The notes under the pieces were generated by a model. That model did not search any database. It was given only the letters and a program-made list of their open reading frames with translations, and was not told the origin of the DNA. The position numbers and the translations under genes were made by a program. A stretch of 64,000 bases of DNA from Candidatus Poribacteria bacterium. Lineage in GTDB: Bacteria; Poribacteria; WGA-4E; PCPOR2b. Below, one piece after another: positions 50,769 to 59,868 of this stretch. The DNA lies in NCBI GenBank assembly GCA_003635265.1, contig PYIZ01000052.1:124001-188000 (forward strand), written 5' to 3'. Every line of letters begins with the position of its first letter. The stretch's first letter is position 1.

Positions 50769-51905
50769 ATGACCTACGATCTGTTAGTCAAAGGAGGTAA
50801 AGTTGTAGACCCCTCCCAAGGGCTTAACGCGGTTCGGGACGTTGCGCTATCTGATGGGAAAATCGCGGCGATTGAGGAAAACATTACAGAAACATCGGCT
50901 CGTGAGATCGTGGATGCAACAGATTTAATTGTCACGCCCGGACTGATTGACCTCCACGTGCATGCGTTTTGGGGAGCCACTGCCTACGGCATGGAACCGG
51001 ACATCGGCAACATCACCAAGGGGGTGACAACTGCATTAGATACCGGATCGGCGGGTGCAAGTAACTTCCTAGCTTTCCGCAGATACGTGTTAGAACGATC
51101 AGACACTCGGCTATTCGCCCTACTGAACATCTCAGCGATGGGCATGATTTGGCCCAGAATCGGGGAGTTGACGGATATACGTTGGGCTGATGTCCAAGAA
51201 GCTGTCCGTGTGGGTCGAGAAAACCGGGACCTCGTGCTGGGGATCAAAGCCCGACTATCAAGAGGTTATGCCGGAGAAAACGACCTCGAAGCACTGAAGC
51301 GCACCATAGAGGCGGCTGAAGCCATTGATGGATTTGTTATGATCCATGTGAAGGATACCAAAACGCCATTGGAAGAAATTACAGCGATGCTTCGCCCCGG
51401 CGATGTGGTTACACATGCCTTTCATGGTAAATCAGAGGGTGTCTTGGACAACGCCGGGCGGGTTATTGACCGTTTTAGGGAAGACCAACAGCGCGGCGTT
51501 ATTTTCGATATTGGACATGGTTCCGGCAGCTTTTCGTTTCGTGTTGCAGAAAAAGCGCTTGCCCAAGATTTTCTCCCTGACAACATTAGCAGTGACCTTT
51601 ACAACAGCAATGTTGAGGGTCCAGTTTTTGATCAGGTCACAACTCTCTCAAAGTTTCTCTGGTTGGGGATGCCGCTGTATGAGGTAATTCGGCGTAGCAC
51701 CGAGACCACCGCCCGAATCATGGGGTTGGAGGATGGCTTGGGAACGTTAAAAGTCGGAGCAGAGGGCGATGTCACCATTTTAAGGTTGGACGAGGGTAAG
51801 TTTACACTGACCGATTCCGAGCATGTGTCTGTTGAAGCACGTCAAAAGCTGAACCATGTACGGACCATCAAAAGCGGTCGGATATATCGTCCGTGGCTCA
51901 AATAG
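50769..51905 (+). CDS. Amidohydrolase-superfamily metallohydrolase
   Basis: 378 aa. MTYDLLVKGGKVVDPSQGL is the usual small beta-sandwich start; LIVTPGLIDLHVHAFWG holds the first metal-binding His-x-His; LVLGIKARLSRGYAG probably holds the carboxylated lysine; GDVVTHAFHGKSEG and FDIGHGSGSFSF give further His ligands. It resembles the amidohydrolase/deacetylase group (EF_0837-like), whose substrates vary. I start at 50769, after GGAGAGACGAA, because the promoter at 50646-50674 excludes the longer form. trpC follows after 9 nt. Confidence 0.88.
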   Translation: MTYDLLVKGGKVVDPSQGLNAVRDVALSDGKIAAIEENITETSAREIVDATDLIVTPGLIDLHVHAFWGATAYGMEPDIGNITKGVTTALDTGSAGASNFLAFRRYVLERSDTRLFALLNISAMGMIWPRIGELTDIRWADVQEAVRVGRENRDLVLGIKARLSRGYAGENDLEALKRTIEAAEAIDGFVMIHVKDTKTPLEEITAMLRPGDVVTHAFHGKSEGVLDNAGRVIDRFREDQQRGVIFDIGHGSGSFSFRVAEKALAQDFLPDNISSDLYNSNVEGPVFDQVTTLSKFLWLGMPLYEVIRRSTETTARIMGLEDGLGTLKVGAEGDVTILRLDEGKFTLTDSEHVSVEARQKLNHVRTIKSGRIYRPWLK

Positions 51906-51914
51906 GAGAACCCT

Positions 51915-52700
51915 TTGATCTTAGATACTATTGTCGCTCATAAACGGATAGAGTTAGAGGACGACAAACAGCGGATGCCGTTAGATACGCTGAAACGCAA
52001 GATTCGGGATCTACCCCCGACGCGAGACTTTCGCGCTGCACTGTCAACCCCGAATTGCATCCATCTCATCGCCGAAGTCAAGAAAAAATCCCCTAGCAAA
52101 GGGATTATCCGAGAGGATTTCGATCCAGTTGGAATCGCCCGAACCTATGCAGAAAACGGCGCATCGGCAATCTCGGTGTTGACCGACCGAGAATTTTTTG
52201 CCGGTGAACTCGCCTATCTGAGTGCTGTCCGTGAAGCGGTGACGCTCCCACTATTACGGAAAGATTTTACTATCGATCCGCATCATATCTATCAAGCCCG
52301 ACTTGCGGGTGCGGACGCTATTCTGCTCATCGTCTCGATTTTGACATTGGCACAACTACGTGAATTCACCGAAATAGCGCGAGACTTGGGACTCGCAAGC
52401 CTTGTCGAAGTCCATACCGAAGCAGAATTGGAATTAGCCCTGACGGGTGGGGCAGAAATCATTGGCATCAATAATCGGGACCTGAAGACCTTCCACACAG
52501 ACATCGCGACCACCTTCCACTTGAGAGACTCCATCCCAACCGATAAAGTTGTGGTCAGCGAAAGTGGCATCAATACACACAAGGACGTAATGGACCTCAA
52601 AGAGGCGGGAATCAATGCGATTTTGGTAGGAGAGTCGTTGATGCGGAGTCCGAATATTGGGGATAAGGTTAGAGAGCTGCTTGGACATGAATCGGGTTAA
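51915..52700 (+). CDS. trpC: Indole-3-glycerol-phosphate synthase
   Basis: 261 aa TIM-barrel enzyme of tryptophan synthesis. The start is TTG (51915) after AGGAGA. IHLIAEVKKKSPSKGIIRED carries the catalytic Glu and Lys; LPLLRKDFTIDPHHIYQA has the second Lys; LASLVEVHTEAELELAL, IIGINNRDLKTF and VVSESGINTHKDV bind the phosphate and indole parts. No other trp gene lies in the window. It is probably co-transcribed with the amidohydrolase upstream. Confidence 0.96.
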   Translation: MILDTIVAHKRIELEDDKQRMPLDTLKRKIRDLPPTRDFRAALSTPNCIHLIAEVKKKSPSKGIIREDFDPVGIARTYAENGASAISVLTDREFFAGELAYLSAVREAVTLPLLRKDFTIDPHHIYQARLAGADAILLIVSILTLAQLREFTEIARDLGLASLVEVHTEAELELALTGGAEIIGINNRDLKTFHTDIATTFHLRDSIPTDKVVVSESGINTHKDVMDLKEAGINAILVGESLMRSPNIGDKVRELLGHESG

Positions 52701-52724
52701 ACTTGTTAGTTCGGAAGTGCATCA

Positions 52725-54596
52725 ATGTGCCGAATTGTTACCCTATTTTTTATCTTATTTGTCTCTTCCGCTTTTTCAGCCATTGAGTTTGAATCTGTTG
52801 AACTTGGGTTCGACAAGGTTTACAAACGGGAGCGATGGGCACCGCTACAGGTCGTCGTCACAAGCCGCAATGAGGATTTCAATGGCGAGATAAGGGTTGA
52901 GGTCCGCAACATTTTTTCGGACGAACTGATCCAAACGTATGTCACCCCTCTTTCCCTCACGCGAACAGACCGTCAACGGCGTGTGATTCACGTTTTCCTG
53001 CCGGGAGTTTCTTCCCAATTGAGCATCAAGCTGGTCAGCCACACCGAGCGAGTCCGAACTCTTCAAGAACTTACGCCGGAACTCCCCAAATCGTTGGCAG
53101 ACTTCATGGTACTTGCATTGACGCCAAGTCGGGATCTGTTGAGCCGCTGGGATGGAAAGCAGATTGACAATAAAGAAAAAGGATACGCCTTTGTCGCCTA
53201 CACCGACTTTAAGGGGCTACCCGTCCATTGGAAAGGGTACGATTCAGTTGATTTTTTTATGATTCGCGGGGTTTCCTTAGCTGAACGTCGGATTTCTAAG
53301 CGACAACAACAAGCGTTACTCGATTGGATTCAGCGGGGCGGCACCTTGCTTGTGTCGGGTGGTGCGGATCTGCGTCAGCTGCGTGGGAGTTTTCTGGAGA
53401 CGTTTCTGCCGGTGGAGTTGGGCAGCTTAAGAAGGGCAACCCAAATCCCTGAATCAATGCAGCGTTTTGGATTTGCAGCCGATTCGCCCTTTGACCTGAT
53501 TGAATTTAAATCCAAGCCCGGAATGGTTGTACTCGCTGGCGGTGGAGATCAAATCTATATCGCTAAAAGATTTTTGGGCGGCGGGCAGATCATCAGTTTG
53601 GGGTTTGACTACAACGCACCCCCGTTTTCCGATTCGCCGGGGGCGGAGGCATTTTGGAAGTGGATGCTTGGGGCGGAGACCCGAACGCCGCGCCACGCTG
53701 AAGCACGATACGAGGCGAATCGCAGACACAACGAAAAGATTCAGACAATTTTGGCGACTGTTCCTTCGGCGGAAGTTCCACTGATTCGGCTGCTGTTCGT
53801 TTTCTTGGTCGTGTATGTGCTGGGTTTCGGTGTCCTGATATGGTGGGGTGGAAAAGGTAAGCCTCGTCTATACTGGAGCGGAGGTATTGCGCTCACGGCA
53901 CTTTTTTTGTGCGGTGTTATTGTGCCACGACACATTGTGCCAATTCCGGTCTCAGTGAATCGTTTTTCGATTTTATCCGTTTATCCGTCAACGAACCGTG
54001 CCCACCTGCAAACGTCTATCGGAATCATCGCTTCAGCAAGCGTTGAAACATTAATTCAGTTTCAGGGGAGAACTTTCATCAGGCCCTTGACGGGGACTGC
54101 TACACCTCCGTTGCAACTGGTTGAGCCGGAAAGGACGAAAGATTTTTCGATCCTGCGTCAAGCGGCTTTAGATCCATGGATCACACGAGCCTACTTTGCG
54201 GAAACTTTTATTGATTTTCCGGTGCACTTGACATGGGAGCGAGGAGTGACATCCGATCGGATTGAACATAGACTCCCGTATACGTTGGAGAATGCGTGGC
54301 TTATCGATCAGGGAGAATACCCCCAAATTGGCACGATTCCACCCGCAACGGTTGTCGAGATAGAGGAAAACCCGAAAAGATATAGTAGGTCTCCACTCTC
54401 TCAAGCACTAGTCGGTGAGCGAAAAGCGTTTATGGGGATATTGATTGGTGAGGTAGTCCTGCGCTATCTAGCGCAAGAGTCAGTACCAAAGCTTGTTGGT
54501 TGGACGCAAACCGTTCCATTGTCGATGTCGATGGATCGCCCCGCGAACACTGCTGATGAAACGCTTGTGATTTTATATTTGCCGGCGCATCGCTAA
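52725..54596 (+). CDS. Exported membrane protein, unknown function
   Basis: 623 aa. A short signal peptide (IVTLFFILFVSSAFSA) precedes a beta-rich domain (RWAPLQVVVTSRNEDFNGE). A glutamine-amidotransferase-like fold follows, marked by QQALLDWIQRGGTLLVSGG, then two membrane segments (LIRLLFVFLVVYVLGFGVLIW and IALTALFLCGVIVP) and a C-terminal beta domain. The plan recalls the BatA/DUF4350-type proteins, but I cannot place it in a family. The ATG is weakly served by GGAAG. It lies between trpC and rtcB. Confidence 0.65.
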   Translation: MCRIVTLFFILFVSSAFSAIEFESVELGFDKVYKRERWAPLQVVVTSRNEDFNGEIRVEVRNIFSDELIQTYVTPLSLTRTDRQRRVIHVFLPGVSSQLSIKLVSHTERVRTLQELTPELPKSLADFMVLALTPSRDLLSRWDGKQIDNKEKGYAFVAYTDFKGLPVHWKGYDSVDFFMIRGVSLAERRISKRQQQALLDWIQRGGTLLVSGGADLRQLRGSFLETFLPVELGSLRRATQIPESMQRFGFAADSPFDLIEFKSKPGMVVLAGGGDQIYIAKRFLGGGQIISLGFDYNAPPFSDSPGAEAFWKWMLGAETRTPRHAEARYEANRRHNEKIQTILATVPSAEVPLIRLLFVFLVVYVLGFGVLIWWGGKGKPRLYWSGGIALTALFLCGVIVPRHIVPIPVSVNRFSILSVYPSTNRAHLQTSIGIIASASVETLIQFQGRTFIRPLTGTATPPLQLVEPERTKDFSILRQAALDPWITRAYFAETFIDFPVHLTWERGVTSDRIEHRLPYTLENAWLIDQGEYPQIGTIPPATVVEIEENPKRYSRSPLSQALVGERKAFMGILIGEVVLRYLAQESVPKLVGWTQTVPLSMSMDRPANTADETLVILYLPAHR

Positions 54597-54623
54597 ACCC
54601 CTTTTTTAGGAGATGAGAACATA

Positions 54624-57608
54624 ATGGCAGCAGAAATACCTTTACAAAAAATTGATGAATATCGGTGGCGTATCCCCAAAAGTTATATGCGTGGCATGCG
54701 CGTTGATGGGATTATTTACGCAAATGAAAAATTACTTGAACAAGCCAAAAGCGAGGAAGCGTTGCAGCAGGTCGCTAATGTGGCACATCTGCCGGGGATT
54801 ATCAAGCATTCGCTTGCAATGCCTGATCTGCATTGGGGCTACGGCTTCGTGATTGGCGGTGTAGCGGCGACTGATCCGGAAGCAGATGGCGTTGTGTCTC
54901 CTGGAGGGATAGGGTATGATCTCAACTGCCTGACGGCTGACGCACAGATACTGCATCAACATGGTTACACGGTACCAATCGGAGAGATGAATTCAAATTG
55001 GGAAACCGCTATGTTACGTTGTCAGGATTTTCAAAATAGCGTTGAAACCCAAACGTCTGTACGCCATTATCTGAAACTTCGTCCGACTCGACGGGTATAC
55101 TGTTTGAAAACCGAAGGTGGCGATACCATCAAGGCGACGGCAGATCACCCTTTCTGGACACCAAAGGGGATGACCGAACTGCAATCGCTCAAGGTTGGCG
55201 ATAAGGTCGCGTTATCACCATTCCAAGGTGTGCCTTATGAAGAACCATCAACTGAGATTATCGTTGACCAAGCGCAGATTGAAAACTTGCTCTGTCAACT
55301 CGGCGATAGCCAATCCGGCAATCGACAAGGGCAGGTTATCAAGCATCTCAAGCAGCGCGATTTGTTGCCGCTGAGATACGACTCACCCGCCTTACCATAC
55401 TTGCTAAAAGTCTTGGGGTATGTGATGGGAGATGGGAATATCTACTATGTCAACGGCGATGGAAAAGGTCGGGTTTCCTTCTACGGCAAGACAGAAGATC
55501 TTGAGGAGATCAGAGGAGATATTTCGCATCTTGGGTTTACGCCATCGAGATTGCACCGCCGCGAGCGGGTCCATCAGATTACAACAGCTTATGATACATA
55601 TCAGTTCTCCCGTGAAGAGGTCAGCTTCAATGTGAGTAGCACGGCATTCGCGACGTTACTTGTTGCGCTTGGCGCACCTCACGGTAAGAAATCTTCTCAG
55701 GATTATTGCGTACCGCAGTGGATTAAGGGTGCACCGTTGTGGCAGAAACGGCTGTTTCTCGCTACACTATTCGGGGCTGAGTTGGAATCCCCCGGCACAA
55801 TGACAGGACACCCGTACACCATCTCTGCGCCCAAGATGTCGATGAGCAAAAGAGAAGGTTATGTTGATAGTGGTATCTCTTTCCTGCGGGACATCGGTAA
55901 TCTCCTAGCAGATTTCGGCGTACAGATCAAGAAGATTGGGCAGCGAAAAGAGCAAACAAACGCTGATGGATCTCCTTCCTATCGGTTACGATTGGCCCTC
56001 TCAGGAACGAATGAGAACCTGATTAAACTGTGGGAACAGATTGGGTTTGAATACAACGCAAAACGTGAGATGCTCGCAAATATTGCGCTTCAGTATCTCA
56101 AGCTCAAACAACGATCGATTGAGGATCGAGAAAATGCTGCAGGGATTGCCGTTGCCATGCACGCAGATGGGATGTCTATCTCTGAAATTACCGACAAGAT
56201 TGCGTCTGCATATATTAACGAGCGTTTTGTTGAAAGGTCAGTTTATGAAGGGCGACAGACGAAACCACGAGTCAGCCAAGCGTTTCCAACCCTTGAGGAA
56301 TACGTTGAGGAAGCCACCCAAGACTTGGACGAAAGCGGTATGGTCTGGGATCGCATTGAATCAATTACTCCACTTGAGTTTGATGATTACGTTTACGATT
56401 TTACGGTTGACCATCCGGACCACAATTTCGTTGCAAACGGTTTTGTTGTGTCTAACTGTGGCGTCCGTTTAATTCGGACCAATCTGGACATTAAGCAGTT
56501 AGGGGGTAGAACCAAAGGGCTTGTTGCGAAACTGTTTGAAAATGTTCCTTGCGGTGTTGGCTCAAGTGGAAAGATTCGGTTGAACCAACAAGAAGAGAAG
56601 CAGATGGTCGAGCAGGGAGCACGTTGGGCGGTTGAACGCGAATACGGTTTTCTCGAAGACCTTCAATTTACGGAGGCGAACGGTTTTCTGTCTCTCGCCA
56701 ATGCGGACGCCGTCAGCAAACGTGCCTTGGAACGCGGGAAAAACCAACTTGGTACGCTCGGCTCTGGAAATCACTTCTTAGAGGTCCAAGTGGTAGATCG
56801 AATCTTATATCGGGAAGCCGCCGAGGTGATGGGGCTGACGGAAGGACAGATTTGCGTGATGATTCATAGCGGTTCGCGCGGCTTCGGCTATCAGGTATGC
56901 GATGAGCATGTCAAAACGTGGGTCGAAGTTGCGAAGAAGTACGGAATTGATCTGCCTGACCGCCAACTCGCCTCTGCCCCGATTAATTCAAAGGAAGGAC
57001 AGGACTATATCACAGCGATGGCGTGTGGTGCGAACTACGCATGGAATAATCGCCAGTGTATCATGCACTGGGTGCGCCAGACGTTCATGGATTTCTTCGA
57101 TACTGGGGTCGATGAACTCGGCTTAGAACTGGTCTATGATGTCGCACATAACATCGGCAAATTTGAGAAGCACCTCGTTGACGGAACTGAACGTGAACTG
57201 TTCGTGCATCGCAAAGGTGCGACACGTGCATTTCCGGCGGGACACCCTGAAATTCCCGACAAGTATCAGAAGGTTGGGCAGCCTGTGCTGATTCCCGGTG
57301 ATATGGGCACCGCCTCTTATGTTTTGGTCGGCAACCCGTCGGCGATGGAGCAGACGTGGGGAACAACGTGTCATGGGGCAGGTAGAATGCTTTCGCGTCG
57401 GAAAGCGATGCAGATTACGAAGGGGCGCAGCATTCAAAAAGATCTTGAAAAACAGGGAATCTTCGTCCGAGCGGAAGGGCGACGTACCCTCCACGAGGAG
57501 GTGCCTGAAGCCTACAAAGATGTGGATGAGGTTGTTAAGGTTGTTGACGCAGCGGGACTCTCACGGCGGGTGGCGCGGTTACGGCCGATCGGTGTGGTCA
57601 AGGGTTAA
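54624..57608 (+). CDS. rtcB: RNA ligase RtcB precursor with intein
   Basis: 994 aa precursor. Without the intein it is 484 aa, normal for RtcB, the Mn/GTP-dependent ligase joining 2',3'-cyclic phosphate or 3'-phosphate RNA ends to 5'-hydroxyl ends. Extein motifs are HLPGIIKHSLAMPDLHWGYG, SPGGIGYDLN joined to CGVRLIRTNLD, LGTLGSGNHFLEVQ, CVMIHSGSRGFGYQ and CHGAGRMLSRR, with the His that is guanylylated (407 after splicing). The intein interrupts right before the metal-ligand Cys of the DxNC motif, so splicing is needed for activity. TTTTAGGAGATG precedes the ATG. No archease gene is adjacent. Confidence 0.96.
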   Translation: MAAEIPLQKIDEYRWRIPKSYMRGMRVDGIIYANEKLLEQAKSEEALQQVANVAHLPGIIKHSLAMPDLHWGYGFVIGGVAATDPEADGVVSPGGIGYDLNCLTADAQILHQHGYTVPIGEMNSNWETAMLRCQDFQNSVETQTSVRHYLKLRPTRRVYCLKTEGGDTIKATADHPFWTPKGMTELQSLKVGDKVALSPFQGVPYEEPSTEIIVDQAQIENLLCQLGDSQSGNRQGQVIKHLKQRDLLPLRYDSPALPYLLKVLGYVMGDGNIYYVNGDGKGRVSFYGKTEDLEEIRGDISHLGFTPSRLHRRERVHQITTAYDTYQFSREEVSFNVSSTAFATLLVALGAPHGKKSSQDYCVPQWIKGAPLWQKRLFLATLFGAELESPGTMTGHPYTISAPKMSMSKREGYVDSGISFLRDIGNLLADFGVQIKKIGQRKEQTNADGSPSYRLRLALSGTNENLIKLWEQIGFEYNAKREMLANIALQYLKLKQRSIEDRENAAGIAVAMHADGMSISEITDKIASAYINERFVERSVYEGRQTKPRVSQAFPTLEEYVEEATQDLDESGMVWDRIESITPLEFDDYVYDFTVDHPDHNFVANGFVVSNCGVRLIRTNLDIKQLGGRTKGLVAKLFENVPCGVGSSGKIRLNQQEEKQMVEQGARWAVEREYGFLEDLQFTEANGFLSLANADAVSKRALERGKNQLGTLGSGNHFLEVQVVDRILYREAAEVMGLTEGQICVMIHSGSRGFGYQVCDEHVKTWVEVAKKYGIDLPDRQLASAPINSKEGQDYITAMACGANYAWNNRQCIMHWVRQTFMDFFDTGVDELGLELVYDVAHNIGKFEKHLVDGTERELFVHRKGATRAFPAGHPEIPDKYQKVGQPVLIPGDMGTASYVLVGNPSAMEQTWGTTCHGAGRMLSRRKAMQITKGRSIQKDLEKQGIFVRAEGRRTLHEEVPEAYKDVDEVVKVVDAAGLSRRVARLRPIGVVKG
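54927..56456 (+). other. Intein with LAGLIDADG homing endonuclease in RtcB
   Basis: 510 residues from Cys (CLTADAQILHQHG) to Asn (FVANGFVVSN), followed by Cys+1 of the extein. Block A starts with Cys; block B is TIKATADHPFWT with its conserved TxxH; the endonuclease has LKVLGYVMGDGN (first LAGLIDADG helix) and probably KRLFLATLFGAE (second); block F is YDFTVDHPDHNFVANGF. The penultimate residue is Ser instead of His, a tolerated variant. In the archaeon Pyrococcus horikoshii RtcB has an intein at the equivalent Cys. Confidence 0.94.
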
Positions 57609-57653
57609 GAAACAGATACTACCAAGCAGATTTGAAGAAAAGGAGTAGATGTA

Positions 57654-58799
57654 GTGAAGATTGCAAGAATTGAGCAGTTTTTTCCGCGTCACCGGATGCG
57701 GCTGGTAAGAATCACAACGGACAACGGTCTCGTTGGTTGGGGAGAGACAACGCTTGAAGGCAAGCCGAAAAGCACGATTGCTGCTGTCGAAGAACTCACC
57801 GACTACTTAATCGGCAAGGATCCATTACGCATCGAACATCACTGGCAACACATTTACCGGTCCGCCTTTTTCCGAGGTGGCAATGTGTTGATGAGCGCCT
57901 TATCCGGCATCGATCAGGCGCTGTGGGACATCGCCGGCAAACATTACGGTGTACCGACGCATCAACTGCTGGGGGGTGCGGTGCGTGACCGCATTCGTGT
58001 CTACGCACATTGGGGCATTGGCAGCATGACAGATGAGGGGAAAGCTGCTGCGAAAGAGCGTCTCGAAATGTTGCAGAAGAAGGGAGGCTATAAGGCGTTT
58101 AAGTCGGGACCCGGCGGCACGTGGCGAGCGCATGAGCCACCCGCTGTGATTGATGCCTTTGTTGAGTGTGCCTATCTGATGCGGGAGTGGGTGGGAGATG
58201 ATGCAGAGTTGTGCTTCGATTTTCACGGTAAAATGACGCCGGCACTCGCCATCGAAGTTTGTCATGAACTGAAAGGGATGCGCCCCATGTTCGTAGAGGA
58301 GCCGGTGCCGCAGGAGAATGTTGACGCCCTGAAGTTGGTTTCAGATCATGTTCCGTTTCCGATTGCGACCGGGGAACGTTTGCTTTCGCGATGGGAGTTC
58401 CGTCAAGTGTTTGAGAAGCAGGCGGTGGCATACATCCAACCGGACGGGTCACACGCGGGTGGAATTACAGAATTGAAGAAGATTGCAAATATGGCAGAGG
58501 TCTACTACATCCATATTATGCCGCACTGTGCGATTGGACCTGTGGCGTTTTCCGCTTGTATGCAGGCGGATGCGGTCGTTCCGAATTTCCTCATCCAAGA
58601 GCAGGTTGATGCAGCGCTTGGTGGCGGATTGTTGAAGACGGATTGGGAGGTCAAGGACGGGCATATTGAGTTGCCAATGCAGCCCGGGCTCGGTTTCGAG
58701 ATAGATGAGAAAGAGGCAATGCAGAATCTTGGGGAATACGGCGAAGAATTGGGCGGTGAGCACTATTACGAGTCGGATGGCAGTGTGGCGGATTGGTAA
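57654..58799 (+). CDS. Enolase-superfamily sugar-acid dehydratase (DgoD/MR-like)
   Basis: 381 aa mandelate-racemase/muconate-lactonizing family member. GTG start at 57654 after AAGGAG. VGWGETTLEGKPKSTIAAVE belongs to the capping domain; LCFDFHGKMTPALAIEV, MFVEEPVPQENVDAL and IATGERLLSR supply the three acidic Mg ligands, and YIHIMPHCAIGPVA the catalytic His. It is most like D-galactonate dehydratases, although the exact sugar acid is uncertain. It ends 15 nt before the stop of the convergent TPR gene. Confidence 0.9.
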   Translation: MKIARIEQFFPRHRMRLVRITTDNGLVGWGETTLEGKPKSTIAAVEELTDYLIGKDPLRIEHHWQHIYRSAFFRGGNVLMSALSGIDQALWDIAGKHYGVPTHQLLGGAVRDRIRVYAHWGIGSMTDEGKAAAKERLEMLQKKGGYKAFKSGPGGTWRAHEPPAVIDAFVECAYLMREWVGDDAELCFDFHGKMTPALAIEVCHELKGMRPMFVEEPVPQENVDALKLVSDHVPFPIATGERLLSRWEFRQVFEKQAVAYIQPDGSHAGGITELKKIANMAEVYYIHIMPHCAIGPVAFSACMQADAVVPNFLIQEQVDAALGGGLLKTDWEVKDGHIELPMQPGLGFEIDEKEAMQNLGEYGEELGGEHYYESDGSVADW

Positions 58800-58814
58800 A
58801 ACGGTTGGTGATGC

Positions 58815-59855
58815 TTATTCGATTTTCATCTCTTCCAGATCCCTTTCGAGGTTCTTGATTTCCGTCAGGGTCATTGAGTCGGGTTCAAGCGCGTACGCTT
58901 TTCTATATACTTCGAGTGCGGATTCCGGATCTTGTAGGAATGAGTTGTAGATCTGCCCCATCCACAGATATGCGTCAACCTCAGTCGGGTCTAGCGTGAC
59001 GATTTTCTGATACACATCTAACGCCTCGTCATAAGCGCGTTCCTCGCCCCCGCGCCGGAGTAGCGCCGCGCGACCGTAGAGCAATCCGATGAGTTCCTCC
59101 TTCGCTTCCGTGTAGTGCGGCGCGTGTGCCACGACCTCCTCAAGAATTTCAAGCCCCTTATCGTCTAAGCCGACAAGTTGCGCTTGTTCGTCGGCGGTGA
59201 GTTCTCGATCAAGGAACTGATACATCTGCTGGATATTGCGATAGGTTCGTGAGAGCTGCAGTCGGGCTTGCAAACCGATTGGGATCGGCTCAAAAGGAAC
59301 ATCAATTAAGTCGGGATCATGTTCGATTGCTTTATTGTAGTGAGTCTGTGCTTCCTCAAACTGTTTTGTCCCTTGGTACAGCACACCTAACTGATAGTGC
59401 GCTTCCGCATACGTTGGATCTTTGGCAATTACAGCGAGGAATTCTCGGACAGCGAGTGCCTGTTCACCTGTGTCACGCAGCAGCTTTCCACGCAGCAGAT
59501 GGACAGCTGGATGGTCTGGATCAATCGCCGCAGCGCGATTCAGATGGATTTCCGCATCTGCTGTCCAGTTACTGTGGAAGTAGATCTCCGAAACCCGGAG
59601 ATGGGCGTGTAATCGTGAGGTCTGATCGGCGCTGTCGGTATCTGTCTCCATCGCCTGAATGCCTTCCCAATACGCAAATAAGGCTTTGGGTAGGTCCTGC
59701 TTTTCAAAGTATTCATCTCCCTGCTCAATGAATGCACCCGCTTGTGATGCGGGAGGTGAATTGATTTCTGCGCCCCCTCTTTTTGTATTCACGACTATCA
59801 GGACGATGAGTGCAATCAGCGCCACTGCTTCAAAATAGAGCAACCATTTACGCAT
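58815..59855 (-). CDS. Membrane-anchored TPR protein
   Basis: 346 aa from the ATG at 59855, after GGAGAG. The start MRKWLLYFEAVALIALIVLIVV is a single uncleaved anchor; the rest is tetratricopeptide repeats (AHYQLGVLYQGTKQFEEAQ, AYLWMGQIYNSFLQDPESA). It is thus an extracytoplasmic scaffold or chaperone-like protein. It is the third gene of the minus-strand operon Sec-thioredoxin, dsbD, TPR, 13 nt after dsbD. A role in redox folding is possible by context only. Confidence 0.82.
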   Translation of the reverse strand: MRKWLLYFEAVALIALIVLIVVNTKRGGAEINSPPASQAGAFIEQGDEYFEKQDLPKALFAYWEGIQAMETDTDSADQTSRLHAHLRVSEIYFHSNWTADAEIHLNRAAAIDPDHPAVHLLRGKLLRDTGEQALAVREFLAVIAKDPTYAEAHYQLGVLYQGTKQFEEAQTHYNKAIEHDPDLIDVPFEPIPIGLQARLQLSRTYRNIQQMYQFLDRELTADEQAQLVGLDDKGLEILEEVVAHAPHYTEAKEELIGLLYGRAALLRRGGEERAYDEALDVYQKIVTLDPTEVDAYLWMGQIYNSFLQDPESALEVYRKAYALEPDSMTLTEIKNLERDLEEMKIE

Positions 59856-59868
59856 CTTTGATCTCTCC

